NCBI GenBank assembly: GCA_004193545.1 | Contig: RPGO01000003.1 | Span: forward strand, 1-54,277 | Origin: Candidatus Argoarchaeum ethanivorans | GTDB lineage: Archaea; Halobacteriota; Methanosarcinia; Methanosarcinales; EX4572-44 | Length of the DNA: 54,277 bases | Direction of reading: 5' to 3' | Part shown: positions 17,260-25,396 of the stretch, one piece after another | How positions within the stretch are numbered: the stretch's first letter is position 1 | Layout: each line of letters opens with the position of its first letter | Notes under the pieces: generated by a model | Database searches by the model: none | Seen by the model: the letters and a program-made list of their open reading frames with translations, nothing else | Told to the model about the DNA's origin: nothing | Position numbers and translations under genes: made by a program

Positions 17260-17301
17260 AGAGACCGCTTGTCCATCGAGAGTTCCGAAAGTTTAATTAG
17301 T

Positions 17302-17333
17302 TGGTTTAACCACAGGGTAATTTAGTGGTTTAA
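17302..17333 (+). promoter_or_regulatory. Candidate operator of vapBC
   Basis: TGGTTTAACCA (17302-17312, palindrome with central T) and TGGTTTAA (17326-17333) lie directly before the vapB start. AbrB-type antitoxins commonly bind such sites to autoregulate. No experimental basis. Confidence 0.4.
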
Positions 17334-17570
17334 ATGATATCGAAAAACGTATTGGCAAAAGGCCAGGTTGTTATTCCTAAAACAATTAGGGATCTTCTTG
17401 CGATTAATGTAGGTGATGAGTTAGTAATTGACGTTGAGGGTGAAAAGATAATACTCTCGAAAAAACAAAATGTGCTCGATGTATTTTTGGAGATATGCGA
17501 AAGAAGCTCGAGTAAAATTTCGATGAAAGAAATTAAAAGGGAGTTAGAGACCAGATATGAGGGAGACTAG
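17334..17570 (+). CDS. vapB: AbrB/SpoVT-type antitoxin VapB
   Basis: The 78-aa protein has the swapped-hairpin DNA-binding fold: KGQVVIPKTIRDLLAINVGD and VIDVEGEKIILSKK (residues ~8-47). The C-terminal half is helical and charged and would wrap the toxin. It ends 2 nt before vapC. Together they are the sole genes between folded repeats A and B. Confidence 0.88.
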   Translation: MISKNVLAKGQVVIPKTIRDLLAINVGDELVIDVEGEKIILSKKQNVLDVFLEICERSSSKISMKEIKRELETRYEGD

Positions 17571-17572
17571 TT

Positions 17573-17989
17573 TTGTATATTGATTCCAACATTTTTATTT
17601 TTGCCGCAACAGGTAAGGAGGAGTTGGGTCAAAATTGTAGAAAGATTATCAAACTAATAAATGAAAAAAAGATAACCTGTGCAGCATCATTCCTTGTCAT
17701 AGATGAAGTGATTTGGATTTTGAAAAAGAATATTGGGAAAGATAGTGCAATCAAGATTACAAAGGCGATGCTTTCAATGCCGATAAAATGGATAGAGATT
17801 AAAAAATCAGTTATTATCAAAATGATGGACACATATGAAAAAACAACACTTGACCCAAGGGATGCAATTCACATTTCATCGATGAAAGAGGTAGGTTTGT
17901 CCGTTATAGTAAGTGAAGATGATGATTTTGATAAAGTAGAAGGAATTGAAAGGATAAATGCATCAGAATGCATAGAAAAATACCATTAA
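17573..17989 (+). CDS. vapC: PIN-domain toxin VapC
   Basis: The 138-aa PIN ribonuclease starts with TTG (MYIDSNIFIFAA), with the first catalytic Asp in YIDSN. A central Glu is in VIDEVIW. LDPRDAIHISSMKEVG carries the later acidic residues, and VIVSEDDDFDKVEGI closes the fold. VapC toxins cleave tRNA or rRNA when not bound by VapB. Overlap with its antitoxin is absent but spacing is 2 nt, so the two are co-transcribed. No frameshift is seen. Confidence 0.9.
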   Translation: MYIDSNIFIFAATGKEELGQNCRKIIKLINEKKITCAASFLVIDEVIWILKKNIGKDSAIKITKAMLSMPIKWIEIKKSVIIKMMDTYEKTTLDPRDAIHISSMKEVGLSVIVSEDDDFDKVEGIERINASECIEKYH

Positions 17990-18045
17990 AAGGCGGTCTC
18001 TGGCACTCTTCGTGTCCTTGCCCCACTCCGCTATGCTCCGGCTGG

Positions 18046-18134
18046 TCATATAACAGCAGATAAAAGGAAAATCAAAAGTTTCCCCAAATTTGCTAATGCA
18101 AACTTTTTTTATCTACAAAACGAATTATGCAAAC
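18046..18134 (+). repeat. Folded repeat B, attC-like
   Basis: Same plan as repeat A at roughly 75-80% identity: ATAAC (18050-18054), GATAAAA (18059-18065) with TTTTATC (18107-18113), inner hairpins GGAAA/TTTCC (18066-18083) and TTTGC/GCAAA (18089-18102), and ending AATTATGCAAAC. Stems are kept although bases change (TTGC/GTAA in A, TTTGC/GCAAA in B). It closes the vapBC unit 57 nt after vapC and runs into the aMBF1 leader. Confidence 0.6.
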
Positions 18135-18165
18135 AAAAGAATCAACAAACAAAAAGATGGTTAAT

Positions 18166-18657
18166 ATGCAATGTGAAATATGCGGACAGGAAATAAGAGG
18201 ACGCTCCCAGCGTGTAAGAATTGAAGGAACAACGCTTGAAGTTTGTCCCAAGTGTGCACAGCACGGAAAAACAATAAGTATACAACGGACGCCACCAGCC
18301 ACGCAAAAAACGGCACCGGCGACTACGGGCAGAACTGTATTGGCAAAAAGACCAAGACGCGATATCTTTGACGCACTCAAAGAAGAACTGATAACAGACC
18401 TCAACGCACTAATAAAACAGGCACGTGAGAACGCAGGACTAACTATAGACGAACTGGCAGACAAAATTAACGAAAAAGCAAGTCTTATTCGCAAAATAGA
18501 GCGTGGAGATATACACCCGGAAGATAGCGTGAGAAAAAAACTCGAACACACACTTCACATCAGACTAACAGAACAAATAACTTCAGGAGAGTACAAACGT
18601 GCAGGAGGGAACAAAGAAACAACTCTTGGCGACATTGCAACAATCAAACAGAAATAG
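18166..18657 (+). CDS. mbf1: Multiprotein bridging factor aMBF1
   Basis: The 163-aa protein starts MQCEICGQEIRG with an N-terminal zinc ribbon (CEIC...CPKC). A Pro/Thr linker follows, then a Cro/C1-type helix-turn-helix (LIKQARENAGLTIDELADKI, then SLIRKIERGDIHP). aMBF1 binds the archaeal ribosome and transcription machinery. The start at 18166 matches homologues; ATGs at 18127 and 18157 would add residues that overlap folded repeat B. The island therefore ends directly before a core gene. Confidence 0.92.
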   Translation: MQCEICGQEIRGRSQRVRIEGTTLEVCPKCAQHGKTISIQRTPPATQKTAPATTGRTVLAKRPRRDIFDALKEELITDLNALIKQARENAGLTIDELADKINEKASLIRKIERGDIHPEDSVRKKLEHTLHIRLTEQITSGEYKRAGGNKETTLGDIATIKQK

Positions 18658-18959
18658 TGTTTGTTTAGCTAACCACAAGACTCCACTCCAAGATTTTATG
18701 AGATATTACAATTTTATTGTGGAGCTATTATTAATAGGGCTATTTCAGAGGGGAGAAAAAACCATAGTTGAGATTTGAAACAGTGGAACACTAAATTAAT
18801 AAATACTAATGGATGCCAAATTAGTAGAAGTAATAAAAATCCAAAATTAAATTAAAAACCGGAACTCTTAAATCTAATTTGACAGCCTCTGATTATGAAG
18901 TAATCAAGAACAAAAGCTTTATCAGTCAAAACACCATTGGTTGTACTCTAAATAAAACT
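18658..18959. other. AT-rich intergenic region before tRNA-His
   Basis: No coding potential. It contains scattered A/T tracts that could hold the tRNA promoter (for example CTTTATCA near 18917), but no confident box. Nothing else recognised. Confidence 0.5.
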
Positions 18960-19032
18960 GCCTGGGTAGGGTAGCTGGAAATCCTGTGGGACTGTGGATC
19001 CTTCGACTCGGGTTCGATCCCCGACCCGGGCC
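18960..19032 (+). tRNA. tRNA-His (GTG anticodon)
   Basis: 73 nt. Acceptor GCCTGGG pairs with CCCGGGC with one G-T pair. The anticodon loop CTGTGGA gives GTG. T arm TCGGG/CCCGA with TTCGATC loop is perfect. The discriminator is C73, as expected for tRNA-His. The anticodon stem (TGGGA/TCCTT) has a T-T mismatch at its outer pair. The base at -1 is T, not G, so the identity G-1 is not encoded. No intron and no encoded CCA. It lies 8 nt from the convergent CoxG-like stop. Confidence 0.88.
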
Positions 19033-19040
19033 TTGAACTT

Positions 19041-19469
19041 TCACTCCAAATGATTTTTCACGTTTCTTGCATATTGTTTGAGGTCTTTTACCATTTTCTC
19101 TTTTATCAGTGGTGTTAAGCACTTGAGTATGATGTTTTTTGGCTCAACTTCCATTGTATACATCACACCAGTGTTGCCATTTTCGAGAGCCTTGATTGTT
19201 GTTGATCCGCCAACTATTGCATCATCGCTGTGACCAATCCATTTGCCATGATGTGGTGGATCAAGTTCAATGGTTTTACCTCTTATTTCCATTCTCTTGA
19301 CAAACGGCCCGACTTTAAAATCGAATAACCAGTGATGAGTGTCGTAACCAGTTGGTTTGCAGCTGACACATCCTGGAATAGAGCGAGCATAATTACGAAC
19401 GTCTCCAAGGTATGCCCACACCACTTCAACAGAGGCTTTTACTGTGAATCTTATTTTTGAAGTGATCAT
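19041..19469 (-). CDS. CoxG-like SRPBCC-domain protein
   Basis: This 142-aa protein of the START/SRPBCC superfamily matches the CoxG branch: FTVKASVEVVWAYLGDVRN followed by SIPGC, and GSTTIKALENG later. The C-terminal helix MVKDLKQYARNVK is typical of the fold. CoxG proteins were named from CO dehydrogenase clusters, but no cox genes are near. It probably binds a hydrophobic ligand. It lies 5 nt downstream of the UMP kinase gene and is likely co-transcribed. Confidence 0.83.
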   Translation of the reverse strand: MITSKIRFTVKASVEVVWAYLGDVRNYARSIPGCVSCKPTGYDTHHWLFDFKVGPFVKRMEIRGKTIELDPPHHGKWIGHSDDAIVGGSTTIKALENGNTGVMYTMEVEPKNIILKCLTPLIKEKMVKDLKQYARNVKNHLE

Positions 19470-19474
19470 GCAGA

Positions 19475-20155
19475 TCAGGTTTTTTGTGAGTTTATTTCTG
19501 TCCCGTTATGCGCACCTTTAATTGCTTCAAGGATGTTTTCAGGTTTGCTCCCATTAAAAATGATTGTATGGATTCCACATCGCTCAATAATCTTTGCAGC
19601 CAAGGCGTCAATAGGCGAGTTAGAACCTGCTTTTATGCCTATCTTCATCACGATATCTACAAGTTCCCCTGGCGTTAATTTCGGCAATTTTTTTGCTTGT
19701 GGATTTCTTTTTGGGTCTGCTGTATAAACACCATCAACCGATGTTGCAATAAGAAGTTTTTTTGCATGAACATATTCCGCAAGCACCGCTGAAACAGCAT
19801 CGGTTGTCTGGCCGGGAGCAACTCCACCCATCACAACTACTGGAAATGATGATGCATTTTCAGCTTCCCGGTAATTTGTTGGCACTTCCGGGTAAGCGGT
19901 GCTTCCAAGTGCTGCTATAAGAATGCTTGCGTTTAAGCGTGTGACTTCAATTCCAATAAAATCGCATGATACTTCATTTGCTCCAAGTTTCCTTGCAACA
20001 CTGATATAATCCCGTGCAACATTGCCGCCGCCAGTAACAACAAACACGTTATCGTGTGCTGCTATCTGTTTTATAACTTCTGCATACTTTCCAATTCGTT
20101 CATAATCAAAATCCTTTACAAGAACTGAACCGCCAATTGATATCACAACAGTCAT
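19475..20155 (-). CDS. pyrH: UMP kinase (archaeal type)
   Basis: 226 aa of the amino-acid-kinase fold, converting UMP to UDP. Motifs: VVISIGGSVL at the N-terminus, VVTGGGNVARDYI, VMGGVAPGQTTDAVSAVLAE and ATSVDGVYTADPKRNP. The length is typical of archaeal PyrH. It is followed by the CoxG-like gene and preceded by the BofA-like gene on the same strand. Confidence 0.95.
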   Translation of the reverse strand: MTVVISIGGSVLVKDFDYERIGKYAEVIKQIAAHDNVFVVTGGGNVARDYISVARKLGANEVSCDFIGIEVTRLNASILIAALGSTAYPEVPTNYREAENASSFPVVVMGGVAPGQTTDAVSAVLAEYVHAKKLLIATSVDGVYTADPKRNPQAKKLPKLTPGELVDIVMKIGIKAGSNSPIDALAAKIIERCGIHTIIFNGSKPENILEAIKGAHNGTEINSQKT

Positions 20156-20185
20156 TTTTGCACCATCTTTAATGTCAGTACCATA

Positions 20186-20431
20186 TCAAAAAGCCACATT
20201 TAAGTAATGAAGTAATAAAATTGCGGCTGCACCAGCCACCCCCCCGATTGCACATATAGCAATAACTACCCAGGTATATGCAATGTCAAGCCCAAGAAGT
20301 ATATTGCATGCCACCAAAACAATAAACCCAAGCAGGGTATTGATAATCATATGCTTAATTGTTTTTAAAAGCATGTAAGCCACTATCGCAACGATGACAA
20401 CAATGATGAGAAGATTATACTCTATAAACAT
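20186..20431 (-). CDS. Small BofA-family membrane protein
   Basis: 81 aa with three hydrophobic helices (about residues 6-22, 30-50 and 54-76). The segment HMIINTLLGFIVLVACNILL and the GGVAGAA turn match the BofA (pro-sigma-K processing inhibitor) family. In Bacillus BofA restrains an intramembrane protease; the archaeal role is unknown. It sits between ferredoxin and pyrH on the same strand, 30 nt from pyrH. Confidence 0.75.
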   Translation of the reverse strand: MFIEYNLLIIVVIVAIVAYMLLKTIKHMIINTLLGFIVLVACNILLGLDIAYTWVVIAICAIGGVAGAAAILLLHYLNVAF

Positions 20432-20486
20432 GGTAGTATGCCTTTAACATATTCTAACTTGACTTCGTTAGTTATTAATCTTTGCA

Positions 20487-20741
20487 TCACCGCCTTCTTC
20501 CGCCACCTCTTCCCTGTCTTTTCCTTCTTCCGCCACGAGCAGGCATTACAGGCTTGGATTGCCACCAAAGATTGCTATCAGAGATAATTGCTCCGACAGG
20601 ACATGATGCTACTGCTTTATCGATGCATTCAGCACCCGAATTTTTCAGAACAGCTTTTTTCTCTTTTACTTCAAAGCCATCAGGGCATATCCTAACACAC
20701 ACCCCGCATCCAGTACATTTATTTGTATCTATTTGTACCAT
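20487..20741 (-). CDS. Ferredoxin, single [4Fe-4S] type with basic tail
   Basis: 84 aa. CTGCGVCVRICP (from residue 9) supplies three or four cluster ligands and CPVGAI near residue 47 the distal Cys. Between them is a spacer with one extra Cys, so one [4Fe-4S] cluster is most likely. The C-terminal ~20 residues are strongly basic (RGGRRKRQGRGGGRRR), unusual for a ferredoxin and suggesting contact with nucleic acid or an acidic partner. Good ribosome site (GGAGGAG) upstream. A REP cluster separates it from hisD. Confidence 0.88.
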   Translation of the reverse strand: MVQIDTNKCTGCGVCVRICPDGFEVKEKKAVLKNSGAECIDKAVASCPVGAIISDSNLWWQSKPVMPARGGRRKRQGRGGGRRR

Positions 20742-20772
20742 TTATATCTCCTCCTCTTGATTGCTTGCACAA

Positions 20773-20850
20773 CTCGATTGCTTCGTAGTCGAGAGTTGCT
20801 GGCATTCCTGCACATGGAGTGTGTGGTTCTGCGAAAGCGAAGTTGTGCAG
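20773..20850. repeat. REP-like palindrome cluster (site 5)
   Basis: CTCGATTGC/GTAGTCGAG (20773-20793, loop TTC) and a composite ending in GAAGTTGTGCAG (20829-20850). The last hairpin ends 1 nt from the hisD stop codon (20852-20854). Confidence 0.78.
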
Positions 20851-20851
20851 T

Positions 20852-22138
20852 TCAGAATCGTGTTTGTACTGCTTTTGCATGTGCATACAAACCCTCTGCT
20901 TCTGCTATTGTTGTAATTGTGTCTTTAAGTGTTGCAAGCCCTTTTTTGTTTATTATCTGGATAGTTGTTTTTTTGGTGAAGTGGTCGATGTTAAGTCCTG
21001 AGTAGATTCTGGCATATCCTGCTGTTGGAAGTACATGGTTTGTGCCTGATGCATAATCGCCTGCTGATACGGGAGCGTAATTGCCTATGAATATAGAGCC
21101 AGCGTTTTTGATTTTTTCAAGAAGAGCCTGTGGGTTTTTGACGATGATTTCAAGGTGTTCTGGTGCAAAGCTGTTTGAAAATTCGATGCACTCTTCTATT
21201 GTTGGTACGGTGATGATTGCTGCATTTTGAAGCGATTGTGTAATTATTTCTTGCCGTTCGCAGCTTTTTATTTCATCTTCTATGATTTGTTGGACTTCTG
21301 CTGCAAGCACATTCGAGGTGGTTACAAGTATGGATATTGCAGCAGGATCGTGTTCACATTGTGCAAGCATATCCCATGCCACGTGAGATGGTTTTGCTGT
21401 GTTATCTGCTATTACCAGTATTTCACTTGGTCCTGCTGGAAAATCAATTTCACACTCACTTCGCACAAGTGTTTTTGCAGCGGTAACGTATGCATTCCCA
21501 GGTCCAACGATTTTATCTACTTTTGGTATGGTATCAGTCCCATACGCCATTGCTGCCACTGCCTGCACGCCACCAACCTTGAATACCTGATCTGATCCTG
21601 CAATGTGGCAGGCTGCAAGGGTTGCAGGATGTATGCATCCATTCAGTCCCGGTGGTGTGCATACGATGACGTCATTAACACCTGCAACTCGCGCAGGTAT
21701 GATGGTCATAAGTGCTGTGCTTGGATATGCTGCCCGCCCTCCTGGTATGTATACACCGATTCGTTCAAGAGGTGTTATTTTTTGCCCGAGCGTTATTCCA
21801 TCACTGATTTCTGTATACCAGTCGCTGATTTTTTGTTTTTCATGAAACTTTCTGATGTTTGAAGCTGCCATCTCAAGATGCTTGAGTAATCGAGGGTCTA
21901 CTGTTTTTATGGCTTTGTTTATCTCTTCTGTTGTTACTGTTATTTCAGTTAAAATAGTGCGATCAAATTTCTTTGTGTATGATTTTACTGCACTATCGCC
22001 ATGCTCTTTCACATCTTTAAGTATGGGAAGAACAGAATCATTTACATTTTGAACATTTGTTCGTTTTAGAATTCTCTCCAGTTCTCCTGGTGTTAGCTCT
22101 CCTAATTCCTTAACTATCATATTTTCATCACAACTCAA
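20852..22138 (-). CDS. hisD: Histidinol dehydrogenase
   Basis: 428 aa; oxidises histidinol to histidine in two NAD-dependent steps. Diagnostic segments: [36 protein letters not shown], the [10 protein letters not shown] region, the Zn-site stretch AQCEHDP, and [11 protein letters not shown]. The ATG at 22138 overlaps the rfcL stop as ATGA, so it is coupled to RFC-L, an unusual partner for a histidine gene. Its 3' end abuts a REP hairpin. Confidence 0.97.
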   Translation of the reverse strand: MSCDENMIVKELGELTPGELERILKRTNVQNVNDSVLPILKDVKEHGDSAVKSYTKKFDRTILTEITVTTEEINKAIKTVDPRLLKHLEMAASNIRKFHEKQKISDWYTEISDGITLGQKITPLERIGVYIPGGRAAYPSTALMTIIPARVAGVNDVIVCTPPGLNGCIHPATLAACHIAGSDQVFKVGGVQAVAAMAYGTDTIPKVDKIVGPGNAYVTAAKTLVRSECEIDFPAGPSEILVIADNTAKPSHVAWDMLAQCEHDPAAISILVTTSNVLAAEVQQIIEDEIKSCERQEIITQSLQNAAIITVPTIEECIEFSNSFAPEHLEIIVKNPQALLEKIKNAGSIFIGNYAPVSAGDYASGTNHVLPTAGYARIYSGLNIDHFTKKTTIQIINKKGLATLKDTITTIAEAEGLYAHAKAVQTRF

Positions 22139-23565
22139 AAATCAAAAAGTGTACTCTGGGGAGTTGAACTACTTTTAGCTTCTTTCCTAATAGTTTTTAC
22201 ACCAGCTTTTACTTTATCCTCCCCGTGCTTGAAATCATCGCTTTTTTGTTCAGTTCGTGCAAATAACTCTATATTCTCTTCTGTCTCCTTCTCAATTAAT
22301 GCTCTTGCCGATCCATAAATATTTTTTACCTTTTTAGAGGTGGTTTTGCTCTGCAATAGGTAGGTAATCTCTTCAATGGAAAGATCAAGTTCTGCTGCAA
22401 CTGCCGCAGCATATTTTTCATCCTTAATCAACAATCTTGTAAATTCAATCAGTTCTGCTCTTGCAAACTCTCTTGATACATGACAGCGTCTTCCAACTTT
22501 CAGGGAGATGGCATCACGGGTGTTACGCATATTTTTGGTCTGTGCAAGACGTCTCCACGTGGAAGGCGGTTGAAAGCGCGTGAACATCTCATATTTGCGT
22601 GTCTTTGATACTGCTATCCCGCCGCTCATCAGAAGTGACGCATGTTTCCACATCCGATAGTTCTGTCGTCGGCGCACCCTCCCGAGAAACATATCAGCAC
22701 GAGAGAGAACCTCAAACGAATTCACCAGGTCGTGGGGGTGCTTGTAGGCAATTGGCAGGTTCTCATCTATCCAGTGGATGAGGTTTTCAGGCGTCTCATC
22801 AAGCTGAAATGTCGAATGGTATATTTCAGAGATATCACTTCCTTTAAATATTTTTGCTATTACCTGAAACACGGTTTCCTTGCTGTCCCTGGGAGATACT
22901 GCAATATCTTCCAAAATAAGCTCATCGCGCCCTTCTGCCACTGCCTGGAAATCATTAAGAGCGCTTCTCATATCTCCGCCAGAGTGTGCTGCCAGAACCT
23001 TGATGGCATCAGGCTCAATCCTGATCTTCTCCATAGAAGCTATTTTTTTTATAAAAGATTCGATGGTAGGAGTTCTCACTGCAGCGAAGTTTATGCTTTT
23101 GCATGAATCCCGGAGTGTCTTTGACATTCCATAGTATTCATTTGCAATCAGGATTATGGGCTGATGGGTGTTTTTTATCACCTTGATGACGGCATTTGCA
23201 CCACCCCTATCAGCATTACCATGAATATTATCTGCTTCATCAAGAACAACCAGTCGCTTTCCATGTGTACCTTCAAACGTTCCCATCTGTGATGCAGAGC
23301 CTGCTACCCTCGTAATCACATCTGCTGTCCGTGAATCACTTGCATTAAGCTCAATCAGATCCCATCCAAAATCCCGTGCTAATGCATAAGCTGAAGTGGT
23401 TTTACCAACACCGGGTTTGCCATATAGAATAACTACACGTTCCATAGGTGTGTCCTGCTGCCAGTATCTTGCCCATGTTTTAAGCTCTTCAATGGGTTTT
23501 TTATGACCAACCAGATCGTCAAGATGTTCCGGTCGATACTTTTCAGTCCATTCTTCACTGCTCAT
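22135..23565 (-). CDS. rfcL: Replication factor C large subunit
   Basis: 476-aa AAA+ clamp loader that opens PCNA. N-terminal WTEKYRPEHLDDLVGHKKPI is the RFC box. Walker A is LYGKPGVGKTTSA, Walker B VVLDEADNI, and a sensor region follows. A charged C-terminal tail ends in [11 protein letters not shown], whose last residues match a PIP-box (QxxLFDF) for PCNA binding. No intein is present. It is the first gene before hisD. Confidence 0.97.
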   Translation of the reverse strand: MSSEEWTEKYRPEHLDDLVGHKKPIEELKTWARYWQQDTPMERVVILYGKPGVGKTTSAYALARDFGWDLIELNASDSRTADVITRVAGSASQMGTFEGTHGKRLVVLDEADNIHGNADRGGANAVIKVIKNTHQPIILIANEYYGMSKTLRDSCKSINFAAVRTPTIESFIKKIASMEKIRIEPDAIKVLAAHSGGDMRSALNDFQAVAEGRDELILEDIAVSPRDSKETVFQVIAKIFKGSDISEIYHSTFQLDETPENLIHWIDENLPIAYKHPHDLVNSFEVLSRADMFLGRVRRRQNYRMWKHASLLMSGGIAVSKTRKYEMFTRFQPPSTWRRLAQTKNMRNTRDAISLKVGRRCHVSREFARAELIEFTRLLIKDEKYAAAVAAELDLSIEEITYLLQSKTTSKKVKNIYGSARALIEKETEENIELFARTEQKSDDFKHGEDKVKAGVKTIRKEAKSSSTPQSTLFDF

Positions 23566-24060
23566 AAATCTACTAAACCGTATCTGTTTTTTTATAACTT
23601 TCTATCACAAATATGTACTTTTACCACCAAAAACCCAAACTCTCTGTAATCCTCTGTGCCCCCAGCGGTTTATGCCATAAAGGTTCCAAATTCATACTTG
23701 CTGGAAAGTATACATAGTACTCTGCCTCATAAATTGATCGTTCCTGCCTATGCCTGCGTGATTATTAGTGTATTCAGGATAGTGATGCAGTGGTCGTCAC
23801 TGGCATCAGCGACAGGAATCATCGCAGTATTGCACTGGCGTCTCAACGGCGATCCTGTTGTCGCCATTCAATAGTATCCTCCGGCACAAACCCTTCGATA
23901 GCGTTTATATGGAGTGTCATTCGCTCTAATACATTCTTAAACCCAATAATAATTGGAATTTTGCCAGTGAGCGCGAAATAAGCAAATATTTCCCTTTCTG
24001 AACCGATGTTTCCATACTCACCACACAACATTATATTGAGCCTAACTCTGCACTTAAAGA
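23566..24060. other. Non-coding or decayed region with one unexplained ORF
   Basis: Downstream of the IS200 relic on the minus strand, 23843-24031 encodes 62 residues (CGEYGNIGSEREIFAYFALT, then GKIPIIIGF) with protein-like composition but no ribosome site and no family I recognise. It is probably a gene fragment. The remaining 23566-23842 shows nothing beyond a short CCAGCGGTTTATGCCATAAA similar to one near 38.57 kb. Confidence 0.45.
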
Positions 24061-24325
24061 TTACTTCCTTGTCCTCGCAAGTTCGAGGATTGCATCTGTC
24101 AGCCCTTTCATTGACTCATGTGATTTCCTTCGTTCATCCTGCATCTCATTGATGATTTTCCCCATCGGTGCACGTGATTTCTCTTCCCAATTTCAGTGTA
24201 TATTTCTTTAAAAATAATTCAATTCTATCAGTGCCACACAATAATTTCTTTTTATATTTTATGCAAAGCACCTTATGGTATCTTATTTTATGAACGCAAT
24301 GGCTCGCATGTTTCAACTCGACCAT
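24061..24325 (-). pseudogene. IS200-type TnpA N-terminal remnant joined to an unknown tail
   Basis: From the ATG at 24325, VELKHASHCVHKIRYHKVLC and IKYKKKLL match the first strands of IS200/IS605 Y1 transposases. The HuH motif and catalytic Tyr are missing. Near 24185 another frame continues as APMGKIINEMQDERR to a TAA at 24061, a helical tail that does not belong to TnpA. I infer a truncated element fused to another gene's 3' end. Confidence 0.6.
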
Positions 24326-24453
24326 TGATGTTCTTATACGTCCATGCTTAAAAAAAGATTGCTCTGTGGCTTGTCCCAACCGCAGCAGAGTTGAAGGGTA
24401 TAGTAATTAAATCAAAAGCCACTGGTTGTTTCTATCGCGCTTGTGTGCAGGTG

Positions 24454-24897
24454 CTAATAATTTCTTACTACCATCACCGGTATCTTTGAAATTCGTGTGA
24501 CTTTATCAGAGACGCTTCCAAGTAAAAATCTATCAAGACCGCTTTTACCGATACTTCCCATCACGATAAGGTCTGCTGGCAGTTCTTCTGAGAACTTTAT
24601 TATCTCTTCTGCTGGATGCCCTTCAGATAGCTTCTTTTCAACTTCAACTCCTGCTTTTGCTCCAGTCTCTGCTATTTTTTTCGTTGCTTCTGCCCCTTCC
24701 TCCCGAAGGAATTCATGCACGTTCCCCCATGCCACACTCATGCTGCTGGTTGTGGGGATCGCTGTGTCCACCACATATAAAGCATATACTTTTGCTCCTG
24801 TATCTCGTGCAAGTTCTATAGCATATTTTACAGCTCTCTCAGCCTCTTTTGAGCCGTCAGTTGCAACTATTATTTTCTTATACAACTTCTCTGTCAT
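24454..24897 (-). CDS. Universal stress protein (UspA family), copy 1
   Basis: 147 aa with KIIVATDGSKEAERAVKYAI, then ADLIVMGSIGKSGLDRFLLG and SVSDKVTRISKIPVMVV. The G-x2-G-x9-G(S) loop indicates an ATP-binding UspA. It is a tandem paralogue of the next gene, 42 nt apart, and the last gene of the pheS-led run. Function in stress survival is inferred from the family. Confidence 0.93.
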   Translation of the reverse strand: MTEKLYKKIIVATDGSKEAERAVKYAIELARDTGAKVYALYVVDTAIPTTSSMSVAWGNVHEFLREEGAEATKKIAETGAKAGVEVEKKLSEGHPAEEIIKFSEELPADLIVMGSIGKSGLDRFLLGSVSDKVTRISKIPVMVVRNY

Positions 24898-24939
24898 TTT
24901 AATCCACTCTCACCTGAGCATTAGCAAACAGTTTCTTGC

Positions 24940-25395
24940 TTAGCTTCTTATGACCAGGACAGGCAACTTTGCATTTCGTGTGACTTTATCAGCAACACTC
25001 CCAAGTAAGAATCTGCTAAGACCGCTTTTACCGAGACTTCCCATCACGATAATGTCTGCTGGCAGTTCTTCTGAGAACTTTATTATCTCTTCTGCTGCAT
25101 GTCCTTCAACTACCTTCGCTTCAAATTCTACACCAACGGCTGCAGCAGCATCTGCTATTTTTTTCGTTGCTTCTGTACCTTCATGACGGAAATGCTCTTC
25201 CAGTTCACCCCATGCCACATCTATTGGCATAGTCACGAGTGGGGTAGCCAAGAAAGCTGCTCTATCAACAACATACAGGGCATACAGTTTTGCTCCGGCA
25301 AGTCGTGCAAGTTCCACTGCAGATTCAATAGCTTTTTCTGCTTCTTTTGAGCCATCAGTTGCAACAACTATTTTTTTGTATATTTCGCTTACCAT
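24940..25395 (-). CDS. Universal stress protein (UspA family), copy 2
   Basis: 151 aa, closely similar to copy 1, including KIVVATDGSKEAEKAIESAV and GSLGKSGLSRFLLGSVADKV, so ATP-binding type. The pair arose by tandem duplication. The start is 1 nt from the amidohydrolase stop, indicating one transcript. Confidence 0.93.
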   Translation of the reverse strand: MVSEIYKKIVVATDGSKEAEKAIESAVELARLAGAKLYALYVVDRAAFLATPLVTMPIDVAWGELEEHFRHEGTEATKKIADAAAAVGVEFEAKVVEGHAAEEIIKFSEELPADIIVMGSLGKSGLSRFLLGSVADKVTRNAKLPVLVIRS

Positions 25396-25396
25396 T

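Noticed and set aside
18875-18889. TAATTTGACAGCCTC is the exact reverse complement of 48009-48023
   Set aside because: A 15-bp match between two places in 54 kb of AT-rich DNA is expected by chance, and the flanks do not match.
23656-23874. Plus-strand 72-codon frame
   Set aside because: No family or start signal, and it lies across decayed sequence.
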